From FLUQ01 sp031551515 (GTDB taxonomy: Bacteria; Desulfobacterota; Desulfovibrionia; Desulfovibrionales; Desulfovibrionaceae), in assembly GCA_031551515.1 (NCBI GenBank), contig JAVBNL010000086.1, forward strand, positions 1 through 10,218: a stretch of 10,218 bases of DNA. Reading direction: 5' to 3'. The notes beneath the pieces are model-generated. The model saw only the letters and a list, made by a program, of their open reading frames with translations, did not search any database and was not told the origin of the DNA. The first letter of the stretch is position 1; each line of letters begins with the position of its first letter. Shown here piece after piece: positions 1-6,686 of this stretch. The translations under genes and the position numbers were made by a program.

Positions 1-74
1 TGGTTATGGACGGCGACGCGCTGAGCAAGGCTGTTGGCGAAATGCGCGAACAGCACGGCAAAAGCGTGCTGTAA
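1..74 (+). CDS. C-terminal end of an unidentified protein (5' truncated by window edge)
   Basis: An open frame enters from the left edge (first complete codon at position 3) and ends at TAA 72-74. It encodes 23 residues reading VMDGDALSKAVGEMREQHGK followed by SVL. The composition is a normal, charged, helix-forming bacterial C-terminus, and a terminator-like hairpin follows 17 bases after the stop, so it is probably the tail of a real gene. I do not recognise the family from this fragment. It lies beyond the convergent end of the regulator gene and is separated from the catabolic cluster, so it need not be functionally related. Confidence 0.5.
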   Translation, partial: VMDGDALSKAVGEMREQHGKSVL

Positions 75-91
75 CTAAGAACCCTTTCACG

Positions 92-138
92 CATCCGGGG
101 TGGGGGGCGTATGCCTTGTACCCCGGATGTTTATTGTT
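92..138 (+). terminator. Probable intrinsic terminator of the upstream gene
   Basis: CATCCGGGG at 92-100 pairs perfectly with CCCCGGATG at 121-129 (9 bp). A smaller hairpin, GGC-GTAT-GCC at 106-115, sits inside the loop. The 3' side runs into TTTATTGTT, a T-rich but interrupted tract. It lies 17 bases past the TAA at 72-74. The stem is strong; the imperfect T tract is the main reason for not scoring it higher. Confidence 0.6.
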
Positions 139-212
139 GACGCCCGGCTTGTCGCACATACCTTTTCGCAATTATTTCACGACGATGTGGGGAGGCTTCC
201 TTAACAGGGCGG

Positions 213-240
213 AAAAAGTATTGCAGGCGCGGGTCTGCAA
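213..240 (-). terminator. Probable intrinsic terminator of the GntR-family regulator gene
   Basis: Read on the minus strand, TTGCAG (240-235) pairs with CTGCAA (226-221) around an 8-base loop. This is followed by TAC and a run of five T (217-213). The element starts 14 bases beyond the regulator's stop codon (255-257). The stem is only 6 bp, but the spacing and T run are right for a Rho-independent terminator. Confidence 0.55.
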
Positions 241-254
241 AGGGCTTGAATCCC

Positions 255-959
255 CTATTTCCCCAAAAGTCGCAACCCTTCTTCCACTTCGCAAATATGG
301 TCGTACATGGCGGCGGCGGCTCCGTCCGCATCGCGGGCGGTCATGGCGGCGATGATGCGCTCGTGCGCGGCGATGACCTTGGCGGAAAAGTCTTTGCCCG
401 GTTTCAGTTTGTTCTTAGCGTCCGCGAGGATGTTGTTCACGAAGTCGAGGATGACCCACAAGACGGCGTTGCCCGTGAACTTTCCCATCAGCACGTGAAA
501 GCGCACTTCTGTCTTGCTGCGGATGACGTCTTGCTTGTTGTTGAACGCCTCGACACACTCCCGGTGCGCCTGGACAAGTTCGGCCAGTTCTTCGTCGGTC
601 ATAAGCTGTGTGGCGCGCCGTGCGATATACGGCTCCATCAATTTGCGCACTTCGGAAATGTCGCCCAGGGTGAAATCCTGAAAATGCAGGAAGCTCGTGA
701 AATACTCGCGAGCCGTGGCCCAATCGATTTCACTGATAACCGGCCCGCCGCCCGCGCCGCGCCGGATGGTCAAAAACCCCAGCCCCTCCAAGGCTCGTAA
801 GGCTTCGCGCAGCGTATGTTTGCTCACGCCGAAACTCGCCACCAAATCCTTTTCTTGAGGCAGTGCCTCGCCGGGTTTCAGCTTGCCATCCATGATGGCG
901 TCCTTGATCTGGCGCACGATTTGCGTTGAGATCTTGTCCTGTTTCGTTGGCGTGAACAT
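255..959 (-). CDS. GntR-family transcriptional regulator, FadR/FCD subfamily
   Basis: This 234-residue protein has the usual length and two-domain plan of FadR-type GntR regulators. A winged helix-turn-helix covers about residues 8-76, with the recognition helix around V45-G61 and a glycine-rich wing at 68-73. An all-helical FCD ligand-binding domain covers about 95-228. The three metal-binding histidines of FCD domains appear as H155, H199 and H221; the usual acidic ligand four residues before the first histidine is E151 rather than Asp. The start at 959 is preferred over the longer frame from 992 because AGGGAG (971-966, minus strand) sits six bases upstream of it. The gene is divergent from the dehydrogenase/Grd-like cluster across a shared control region, the normal arrangement for a local, ligand-responsive regulator. 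Binding of a pathway substrate or product is inferred; the ligand is unknown. Family confidence is high and target confidence moderate. Confidence 0.93.
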   Translation of the reverse strand: MFTPTKQDKISTQIVRQIKDAIMDGKLKPGEALPQEKDLVASFGVSKHTLREALRALEGLGFLTIRRGAGGGPVISEIDWATAREYFTSFLHFQDFTLGDISEVRKLMEPYIARRATQLMTDEELAELVQAHRECVEAFNNKQDVIRSKTEVRFHVLMGKFTGNAVLWVILDFVNNILADAKNKLKPGKDFSAKVIAAHERIIAAMTARDADGAAAAMYDHICEVEEGLRLLGK

Positions 960-1011
960 GCATGGCTCCCTGCGATCATCTCGGCGGTGCATCGCTCATT
1001 GGATATTAATT

Positions 1012-1031
1012 ACATATGGATATACACATGT
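1012..1031. promoter_or_regulatory. Candidate operator: imperfect 20-bp palindrome
   Basis: ACATATGGAT followed by ATACACATGT forms a dyad in which 8 of 10 base pairs match, with the outer four perfect. It lies 53 bp upstream of the regulator's start codon. Dimeric GntR/FadR proteins bind palindromes of roughly this size, so it is a candidate autoregulatory site. No consensus match is claimed. Confidence 0.35.
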
Positions 1032-1043
1032 TGTCGGCTTAGG

Positions 1044-1097
1044 TCAAATATATATCTATGTGAATTTATTATATAAAATAAATAGCCATATATTTGA
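1044..1097. repeat. Perfect 10-bp inverted repeat with separated arms
   Basis: TCAAATATAT (1044-1053) and ATATATTTGA (1088-1097) are exact reverse complements, with centres 44 bp apart, close to four helical turns. This could be a pair of half-sites for a dimer-of-dimers regulator, or a chance product of the high AT content. TCAAATAT is specific enough to make it worth noting. Confidence 0.35.
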
Positions 1098-1100
1098 AAA

Positions 1101-1119
1101 AATTATTAGACAAATAATT
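1101..1119. promoter_or_regulatory. Candidate operator: 7-bp perfect inverted repeat
   Basis: AATTATT (1101-1107), spacer AGACA, AATAATT (1113-1119). The dyad is perfect and 19 bp long, close to the size of a FadR-type operator. It lies about 85 bp upstream of the alcohol dehydrogenase start, where it could control the plus-strand promoter. High AT content raises the chance of coincidence. Confidence 0.35.
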
Positions 1120-1202
1120 GGAAATATGGTTGTTTGTTCCCATGGCAGATATTCAAATGCCGTATCGCCGCTTTTTCCAACAAACAGCAAGGAGTCGTCG
1201 CG

Positions 1203-2360
1203 ATGCCCGACAGAATTTTTCGTGTCCCGCCCACGATCCACGTGGGGGACGGCGCCGCAGCCCGCACCGGAGAAGAGGCGAAGCGTCTGGGCGCCCGCAA
1301 GGCGCTGGTGATTACCGATGCCTTTTTGACCAAATCCGGCACGATAGGGCCGGTCATGGACTCCCTTGCGGCAGCGGGGCTGGAAGTTGCTGTATATGAC
1401 CAGGTCAACGCCGAGCCGACCCAGGTCCATGTGGCCGAGAGTCTTGCACTGTGCGGAAAATCCGGGAGCGACGTCATTGTCGGCTGCGGCGGCGGCAGCC
1501 CCATTGACGTGGCCAAGGCGGTCAGCGCCATGGCCGCCAACCCCGGCAACATCCAGGACTACATGGGCATAGGTAAACTTCCCAAGGCCGGGCCGCCCAT
1601 CATCGCCGTGCCCACCACCGCCGGAACCGGCAGCGAGGCGACGGCTACCACCATCATCGCAGACACAGAGCGGGACATCAAAATGCTGATCATCAGCCCG
1701 TTTCTGCTGCCGGCGGTCGCCGTGGTCGATCCGCTCCTTACTCTAGGCATGCCGAAGGGCATCACCGCCGCAACCGGCATCGACGCCATCACCCATGCCA
1801 TAGAAGCGTACGTTTCCCGCAAAAACCAGCCCATGTCCGACGTCTTCGCCCTGAGTGCGGTGAAGCTGCTGTATGAAAACTTGCCCCTCGCCTGGGCCGA
1901 GCCGTCTAACGTCGTGGCCAGGTCCAAAACTTTGCTCGGCGCTTTGCAGGCGGGCATCGCTTTTTCCAACTCCTCCGTGGCGCTGGTGCATGGCATGTCC
2001 CGCCCGGTCGGGGCCTTGTTTCATGTGCCCCACGGCGTTTCCAACGCTGCCCTTCTCGGCGTTGTCACCGCCTTTTCGCTTCAGGGCGACTATACCCGTT
2101 ACGCCGATATCGCGCTGGCCATGGGCGTTCCGGACAGAGGCGGCCGCGAGGACGTCGCGAAAGCCGGGGCGGAAAAGGTGCGTGAATTGATACAACGCCT
2201 TGAAATTCCCAGTCTGACAAAACTCGGGGTGACCAAGGAAAAGCTCGACCCCGTTGTGGGCAAGATGGCCGAAGACGCCATTGCCAGCGGCAGCCCGGGC
2301 AACAATCCACGCATCGCCACCAGGGAAGAGATCGTCAACCTGTACTACGAGGCGTTGTAA
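1203..2360 (+). CDS. Iron-containing (group III) alcohol dehydrogenase
   Basis: This 385-residue protein has the normal length for group III metal-dependent alcohol dehydrogenases, which interconvert an alcohol and an aldehyde with NAD(H) in the cytoplasm. An N-terminal Rossmann-type domain (about 1-180) carries D39 in a VITDAF stretch and the GGGS nucleotide loop at 96-99. The C-terminal helical domain holds the expected metal ligands D194 and H198 (GIDAITHAIEAY), H263 (LVHGMSRP) and H277 (HVPHG). The start at 1203 is chosen over an upstream in-frame ATG at 1134 because AAGGAG at 1189-1194 is eight bases away and homology begins at once. It is the first gene of the plus-strand cluster, 54 bp before an aldehyde dehydrogenase. 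The family includes choline dehydrogenase (GbsB), sulfoacetaldehyde reductase, 1,3-propanediol and lactaldehyde enzymes; the substrate cannot be read from the sequence. Confidence 0.93.
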   Translation: MPDRIFRVPPTIHVGDGAAARTGEEAKRLGARKALVITDAFLTKSGTIGPVMDSLAAAGLEVAVYDQVNAEPTQVHVAESLALCGKSGSDVIVGCGGGSPIDVAKAVSAMAANPGNIQDYMGIGKLPKAGPPIIAVPTTAGTGSEATATTIIADTERDIKMLIISPFLLPAVAVVDPLLTLGMPKGITAATGIDAITHAIEAYVSRKNQPMSDVFALSAVKLLYENLPLAWAEPSNVVARSKTLLGALQAGIAFSNSSVALVHGMSRPVGALFHVPHGVSNAALLGVVTAFSLQGDYTRYADIALAMGVPDRGGREDVAKAGAEKVRELIQRLEIPSLTKLGVTKEKLDPVVGKMAEDAIASGSPGNNPRIATREEIVNLYYEAL

Positions 2361-2414
2361 TACCGTTGATCGTGGTTTTTTTAACTCATATTGCACGAGG
2401 AGAGTGGCATAGCG

Positions 2415-3929
2415 ATGAAACGACTGAAGTACTGCGTCAACAACGAATGGAAGGATTCCGCCTCCGGCAAGTATACCCCGGTCATGAACCCCAGCACCGG
2501 AGAACAAATCGCCGAAGCCCCGGTATGCACCAGAGAGGAGGTGAACCTCGCCGTGGCCGCGGCCAAGGCCGCCTATCCCGCATGGTCGGCAACGCCTGTG
2601 GCCATGCGCACTCAGGTTATCTTCAAATTCCGCGAGCTGGTGAACCAGCATTTTGAAGAACTGTCCGTGCTTTTGGCCACGGAAATGGGAAAAGCCCTTG
2701 AAGAAGCCAAAGGCGACGTGTTCAAGGTTGTGGAAGCGTGCGAGGTGGCCGTCGGCGCGCCCGCGGAAATTCAGGGCTTTACCATGATGGAAGCCACGCG
2801 CGGGCACGACATCAACCTGTATCGCGAGTCCGTGGGTGTATTCCTAGGCATCGCCCCGTATAACTTCCCGGCCATGATCCCCTTCGGCTGGTTCATCCCC
2901 CTGTGCATCACCGCGGGTAACTGCATGGTACTCAAGGCCGCGAGCATGGTTCCCCAGACGGGCATGCGCCTGCTTGAACTGCTGTATGAAGCCGGATTGC
3001 CCAAGGGCGTGGTCAACCTCATCACATGCAGCCGCGATGAAGTAACCGATCTCATCACCCACCCCGATATTCGCGGCGTGAGTTTTGTCGGCTCCACCTC
3101 CGTTGGTCTCAAGATTTATGCCACCGCAGCCGCCCACGGCAAGCGCGTGCAGTGCCTGACCGAAGCCAAAAACCACGCGCTCGTTCTCGAAGATGCCGCC
3201 CTTGAGTGGACGGCCCGCCGCATCATCAACTCCGCATACGGCTGCGCAGGCCAGCGCTGCATGGCCCTGCCCGTCGTTGTGGTGCAAGAATCCGTGGCCG
3301 ACGAGTTCGTGAGGATCATGAAGAAACTGGCCGGGGAACTCATCATCGGGCCGGCGTACGATCCCGCGACCCAGCTCGGTCCGGTAATCAGCGCCGCCCA
3401 GAGGCAGTCCGTGGAAGAGTGGATCACCCGGGGCATCAAGGAAGGGGCGACCTTGGTCCTTGACGGCCGGAATTGCAAACCCAAGGGGTACGAAAACGGT
3501 TTTTACGTCGGTCCGACCATTCTGGACCACGTAACCGAAGGCATGAGCGTGGGCACTGAAGAAATTTTCGGACCGGTTCTCTGCGTTAAACGCTGCAAGA
3601 GCTTTGAGGACGGCCTGGCCGTTATGAACGCCAACCCCTTTGCCAACGGGTCGTCCATCTTCACCAATTCCGGGCACTATGCCCGCGAATTCACCCGCCG
3701 CACCGATGGCGGCATGGTCGGCGTGAACGTGGGCATTCCGGTGCCTCTGGCCTTCTTCCCCTTCTCCGGCAACAAGCAGTCCTTCTTCGGCGACCTGCAC
3801 TGCCTTGGCCGCGACGGCCTCAGGTTTTACACCAAGACCAAGACCGTCACCACCAAGTGGGTATCTCCCGGAGAATCACAGGAAGCCAAGGTCAGCACGT
3901 GGGAAGGAACCATCAACCGGAAGTTGTGA
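2415..3929 (+). CDS. Aldehyde dehydrogenase of the methylmalonate-semialdehyde dehydrogenase (CoA-acylating) family
   Basis: A 504-residue NAD-dependent aldehyde dehydrogenase, full length for the family. It shows the APYNFP segment (147-152), the nucleotide-binding K174, the catalytic cysteine C282 in GCAGQRCMA, E383 in EEIFGPV, and a C-terminal VGVNVGIPVPLAFFPFSG block typical of MmsA/IolA enzymes. As in that family, the glutamate that activates water in hydrolytic aldehyde dehydrogenases is missing: the AKNH segment (251-254) is preceded by L248 where Glu would be expected. This favours transfer of the acyl group to coenzyme A. R281, just before the catalytic cysteine, is the arginine that MmsA-type enzymes use near a substrate acid group. 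The ATG at 2415 is chosen over a TTG at 2391; AGGAG at 2398-2402 lies 12 bases upstream, slightly long. It probably acts on the aldehyde made by the preceding alcohol dehydrogenase. The exact substrate is unknown. Confidence 0.9.
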   Translation: MKRLKYCVNNEWKDSASGKYTPVMNPSTGEQIAEAPVCTREEVNLAVAAAKAAYPAWSATPVAMRTQVIFKFRELVNQHFEELSVLLATEMGKALEEAKGDVFKVVEACEVAVGAPAEIQGFTMMEATRGHDINLYRESVGVFLGIAPYNFPAMIPFGWFIPLCITAGNCMVLKAASMVPQTGMRLLELLYEAGLPKGVVNLITCSRDEVTDLITHPDIRGVSFVGSTSVGLKIYATAAAHGKRVQCLTEAKNHALVLEDAALEWTARRIINSAYGCAGQRCMALPVVVVQESVADEFVRIMKKLAGELIIGPAYDPATQLGPVISAAQRQSVEEWITRGIKEGATLVLDGRNCKPKGYENGFYVGPTILDHVTEGMSVGTEEIFGPVLCVKRCKSFEDGLAVMNANPFANGSSIFTNSGHYAREFTRRTDGGMVGVNVGIPVPLAFFPFSGNKQSFFGDLHCLGRDGLRFYTKTKTVTTKWVSPGESQEAKVSTWEGTINRKL

Positions 3930-3944
3930 TTCAAAAGCAGTCTA

Positions 3945-3997
3945 GGGTACGCGGCGGGTCGAGCGCCATCATGTTCGAGGCGACCGGCGGCGTATCC
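3945..3997 (+). other. Intercistronic stem-loop between the aldehyde dehydrogenase and the GrdE-like gene
   Basis: In the 99-bp spacer, 3945-3961 pairs with 3981-3997: 17 positions with only two mismatches (3953/3989 and 3956/3986) and one G-T wobble, around a 19-base loop. No T run follows, so it is more likely an mRNA-processing or stabilising structure than a terminator. The downstream ribosome-binding site GGAGG (4018-4022) lies outside the stem. Confidence 0.5.
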
Positions 3998-4028
3998 TTG
4001 ATTTCGCCTAATCCATCGGAGGCCGCTT

Positions 4029-5321
4029 ATGAGATTAGAGTTGGAGTACGTGGATATCCGCGACGTCCGTTTCGGAGACAAAACATCCGTTATGGATGGA
4101 GTTCTCCTTATTAACAAAAAAGAAGCCGAGAATCTTTTGCTGGAAGAAAGCAAGATTGCGGGCTTGTCGGTGGAATTGGCGCATCCGGGTGAGGGCACGC
4201 GCATTGTCAACGTGCTGGACGTCGCGCAGCCGCGTTGCAAGGTGACCCTTGACGGGGGCGACTTTCCGGGATTTATTTCCAACATTCATACGGCAGGCAG
4301 CGGAGTGACGCGCGCGCTCAGGGGCTTGTCCGTTATCATGACAAACCCGGAAACAAAGAGGGGGTTTGCACCCTCTCTGGACATGGGCGGCACTGCCGCA
4401 AAACTGAGCAAATACGCGGTCATGCCGGCCGTGGTGGTTGTTCCCAAGATGGCCCCCGGAACGGACGAATTTGAATATGATTTTGCTTTGCAGCGCGCGC
4501 TTTTCAGACTGGCGGTGTATCTTGCCAAGGCGGGCGAAGGGCAGCCTGTTGTTGAGAAAAAAGTCTATGAGCATGTTTTCAAAGATTTACCCCAAAACTC
4601 CTCATTGCCCAGAATCGCCTATTTTTATCAGATGTACACGCCGCAGTACGACCACAAGGGCATTCCCGAACCGTTTTTTTACGGCACCAACGTCAAAAAT
4701 TTTATCCCTACCATCCTGCATCCCAATGAAGTCCTAGATGGCGGCATAGTCGGCTTTCTTCCCAATAAAAGCCTGGATACGTACTCCATGCAAAACCACG
4801 CCACCATCAATGAGCTGTATGACCGCCACGGGAAGGATCTGCTTTTCTGCGGCATGATGGTGGGGGTCGCGCACCCGAATTCTCAGGAACGCGACCGCAG
4901 AGCCATGATTGCCGCCAATCTGGCCAAAGATATCATGCAGGCGGACGGCATTGTCATGACTAAAGTGAACGGCGGCATGGTGCATATGGACCTGGCGGCG
5001 ATCGGCGAAGCGTGTGAAAAGCGGGGTGTGCGGACCGTTCTGCAGTATCAGGGCCTGACCAGTCCGGGCACCAAAGCAAGCAATGCGTATTTTAAAAGTG
5101 AACTATTGGACGCTATCCAGCATATAGGTGTTACCCACGAAAGAATTCATGTCACGTTTAAAGTGGATCGCGTGTTGGGCGGGACTCCGGAAACACTTCT
5201 GTATTCACCTTATAATGACATTATGCCGGCAAAAGATCTCGTTGTTTACAGCGAGGAATCCGCAATTTGCGGCATACATGATTTTACAGGCGGATCATAT
5301 ATCACCGCGGAGGATTATTAG
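4029..5321 (+). CDS. Glycine/sarcosine/betaine reductase component B, GrdE/GrdG/GrdI-type subunit homologue
   Basis: This 430-residue protein matches the GrdE-family proprotein in length and layout. The family opening MRLELEYVDIRDVRFGDKTS runs into VMDGVLLINKKE, and a distinctive block, QNHATINELYDRHGKDL, lies at 255-271. In glycine and sarcosine reductase this subunit is cleaved near residue 242 and the new N-terminal cysteine becomes a pyruvoyl group that binds the substrate amine. Here the matching stretch after N233-G239 reads IVGFLPNKSLD with no cysteine. The only cysteines are C70, C274, C329 and C414, so classical pyruvoyl formation looks impossible. This fits a betaine-type (GrdI) subunit or an undescribed relative acting on a non-amine. 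GGAGG at 4018-4022, six bases upstream, fixes the start. Only two bases separate it from the selenoprotein gene, so the pair is almost certainly co-translated. The family is secure; the substrate class is inferred. Confidence 0.88.
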   Translation: MRLELEYVDIRDVRFGDKTSVMDGVLLINKKEAENLLLEESKIAGLSVELAHPGEGTRIVNVLDVAQPRCKVTLDGGDFPGFISNIHTAGSGVTRALRGLSVIMTNPETKRGFAPSLDMGGTAAKLSKYAVMPAVVVVPKMAPGTDEFEYDFALQRALFRLAVYLAKAGEGQPVVEKKVYEHVFKDLPQNSSLPRIAYFYQMYTPQYDHKGIPEPFFYGTNVKNFIPTILHPNEVLDGGIVGFLPNKSLDTYSMQNHATINELYDRHGKDLLFCGMMVGVAHPNSQERDRRAMIAANLAKDIMQADGIVMTKVNGGMVHMDLAAIGEACEKRGVRTVLQYQGLTSPGTKASNAYFKSELLDAIQHIGVTHERIHVTFKVDRVLGGTPETLLYSPYNDIMPAKDLVVYSEESAICGIHDFTGGSYITAEDY

Positions 5322-5323
5322 AA

Positions 5324-6685
5324 ATGAAAAAACTACGCGCGGTACATTATCTTAACCAGTTTTACGGGCAAATCGGCGGCGAGGATAAAGCGCACACAGG
5401 ATTTTCCGTAAAAGAAGGACTTGTCGGGCCGGGCATACTGCTGCAAAAAGCCCTCGGTGATCAGGCTGAAATTGTCGGCACGGTTATCTGCGGCGACAAC
5501 TATTTTGCCGAGAAGCCCAAAGAAGCCGGCGAAGAGCTGCTCCGCCTCGTGGCCCCCTTTAAACCGGATATTTTTTTCGCGGGGCCCGCTTTTGCCGCGG
5601 GCAGGTATGGCATCGCCTGCGGGCATGCCTGCAAGGTCGTGGGCGAAGCTTTCGGAATTCCTGTGTTCACGGGCATGCATGAAGAGAGCCCGGGCGTGGA
5701 TGTTTACAGAAGCAATGCGTATATCGTGAAAACCCATAACAGTGTGGCCAAAATAGCTGAGGACATGGAACATATGGTGCGCATAGCCAAGCATGTTCTG
5801 GAAAACACGCATGGCCGGCGTTTTGTGTCCGGCTTTGGCATCGGCACCCCGGAAAAGGAGGGCTATTTCCCGCAAATGATGATCCGCAACGTCTACACCG
5901 AGAAAAAGGGCGCCACGCGGGCGGTGGACATGGTGTTGGCGAAAATCGCGGGCAAGCCCTTTAAAACCGAGCTGGAATATCCGCAGTACGAACCTGTGGA
6001 ACCGCCCAAGCCCATTGCTGACATGCGTTCGGCGCGCATAGCCGTTGTTTCCGATGGAGGACTTGCCGATCCGAAGAACAAGGGCGGCCTGAAAGGGCGC
6101 TCCTGCGGCACCTGGACCTCGTTCGATCTCAATGAATTCATGGCCCCTGGAAAAACAAGAGATGATTACGTCGTCTATCATGAAGGCTACTTCCACGAGC
6201 ATGTGCTTCAGGACCGCAACCGGATTATTCCTTATGACGTGCTTAAAGAATTTGAGCAAGAAAACCTGATCGGCAAGCTGAACGACGACTATTTTGTTAC
6301 CGGCGGTAATTCCACGGTCATGAAATGGTGCGGCAAGATGGGTGAAGAAATTGCCGTAGAACTCAAAAAGCAAGGCGTGGACGGTGTCATTCTGACATCC
6401 ACCTGAGGCGGCAGCACGCGTTGCGGTGCAACGCTCGGGCTTGAAATAGAACGGGCCGGCATACCCGTGGTCCAAATTACCGCTGTCTCCTCGGCCTCCA
6501 AGATGACCGGGATCCGTAGAATTCTTATGGGAACGCAGATTCCCAACCCCTTCGGCAATGCCGACTTTACGCCGGAACAGGAGAAGGCCTTACGCAGGCG
6601 CTATATGAAGCGGGCCCTGGACCTTTTGCAGACGGAAGTAAAAGAAACCACGCTCTTCACTCTGGACGGGAAATACGAGGAATAG
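5324..6685 (+). CDS. Glycine/sarcosine/betaine reductase component B selenoprotein (GrdB/GrdF/GrdH family), in-frame TGA = selenocysteine 361
   Basis: The reading frame has one internal TGA (6404-6406) and continues to TAG at 6683-6685, giving 453 residues, the usual size for the family. Both sides of the TGA are family sequence: KKLRAVHYLNQFYGQIGGE at the start, ICGDNYF and AGRYGIACGHA further in, ILTST just before U361, then GGSTRCGAT and an IERAGIPVV segment after it. The selenocysteine selenol attacks the substrate carbon during reductive C-N cleavage, and the carboxymethyl group then passes to selenoprotein GrdA. Classical GrdB has U-G-T-C at the active site; here it is U-G-G-S, so the partner cysteine is absent, though C367 in TRCGAT remains. 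GGAGG at 5309-5313 supports the start. A gene finder without selenocysteine decoding would split this into a 360-residue protein and a C-terminal fragment. The paralogue (glycine, sarcosine or betaine type) is not assignable by eye. Confidence 0.93.
6407..6434 (+). promoter_or_regulatory. Bacterial SECIS element for selenocysteine insertion
   Basis: Immediately after the TGA, GCGTTGC (6418-6424) and GCAACGC (6428-6434) form a perfect 7-bp stem closed by the loop GGT (6425-6427). The loop starts 18 bases after the TGA. From memory, this is the same spacing as in the E. coli fdhF SECIS, whose apical loop also contains GGU, the bases recognised by SelB. Unlike fdhF, I see no bulged U in the stem. 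Spacing, loop bases and the flanking protein family agree. Confidence 0.85.
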
Positions 6686-6686
6686 A

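Larger units (their letters stand above)
960..1202. promoter_or_regulatory. Divergent control region with an AT-rich island
   Basis: This 243-bp region separates the minus-strand regulator from the plus-strand cluster. About 1001-1130 is strikingly AT-rich compared with the coding DNA on both sides. It contains an imperfect 20-bp palindrome (1012-1031), a perfect 10-bp inverted repeat with widely separated arms (1044-1053 and 1088-1097) and a 7-bp inverted repeat with a 5-bp spacer (1101-1119). I could not pick convincing -35/-10 pairs for either direction, so no promoter position is given. AAGGAG at 1189-1194 is the ribosome-binding site of the alcohol dehydrogenase gene. The region presumably carries both promoters and the operator of the FadR-type regulator. 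Confidence 0.7.

Noticed and set aside
246..800. 184-codon plus-strand ORF opposite the regulator gene
   Set aside because: It lies antisense to a clearly recognised GntR/FCD protein, has no ribosome-binding site and a composition typical of an antisense shadow.
1031..1058. TTGTCG with a TATCTA-like -10 as the main cluster promoter
   Set aside because: Both hexamers match the consensus poorly and the region is so AT-rich that such pairs are expected by chance.
2375..2381. Run of seven T in the spacer between the two dehydrogenase genes as a terminator
   Set aside because: No stem longer than about three or four base pairs precedes it, so it is not a convincing intrinsic terminator.
1743..2807. 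354-codon minus-strand ORF
   Set aside because: It spans the junction of the two dehydrogenase genes on the opposite strand; both are unmistakable in their own frames. The long frame results from GC-rich codon bias.
6401..6470. TGA at 6404-6406 as a true stop or nonsense mutation, making a pseudogene
   Set aside because: The TGA falls exactly at the family's selenocysteine position, the frame continues with conserved sequence, and a correctly spaced hairpin follows.
5333..6475. 380-codon minus-strand ORF opposite the selenoprotein gene
   Set aside because: It has no recognisable domain and is explained by codon bias in the sense gene.
6467..6685. Separate 72-residue gene starting at 6467
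   Set aside because: It is in frame with and homologous to the C-terminus of the selenoprotein; the ATG is internal and no ribosome-binding site was seen.
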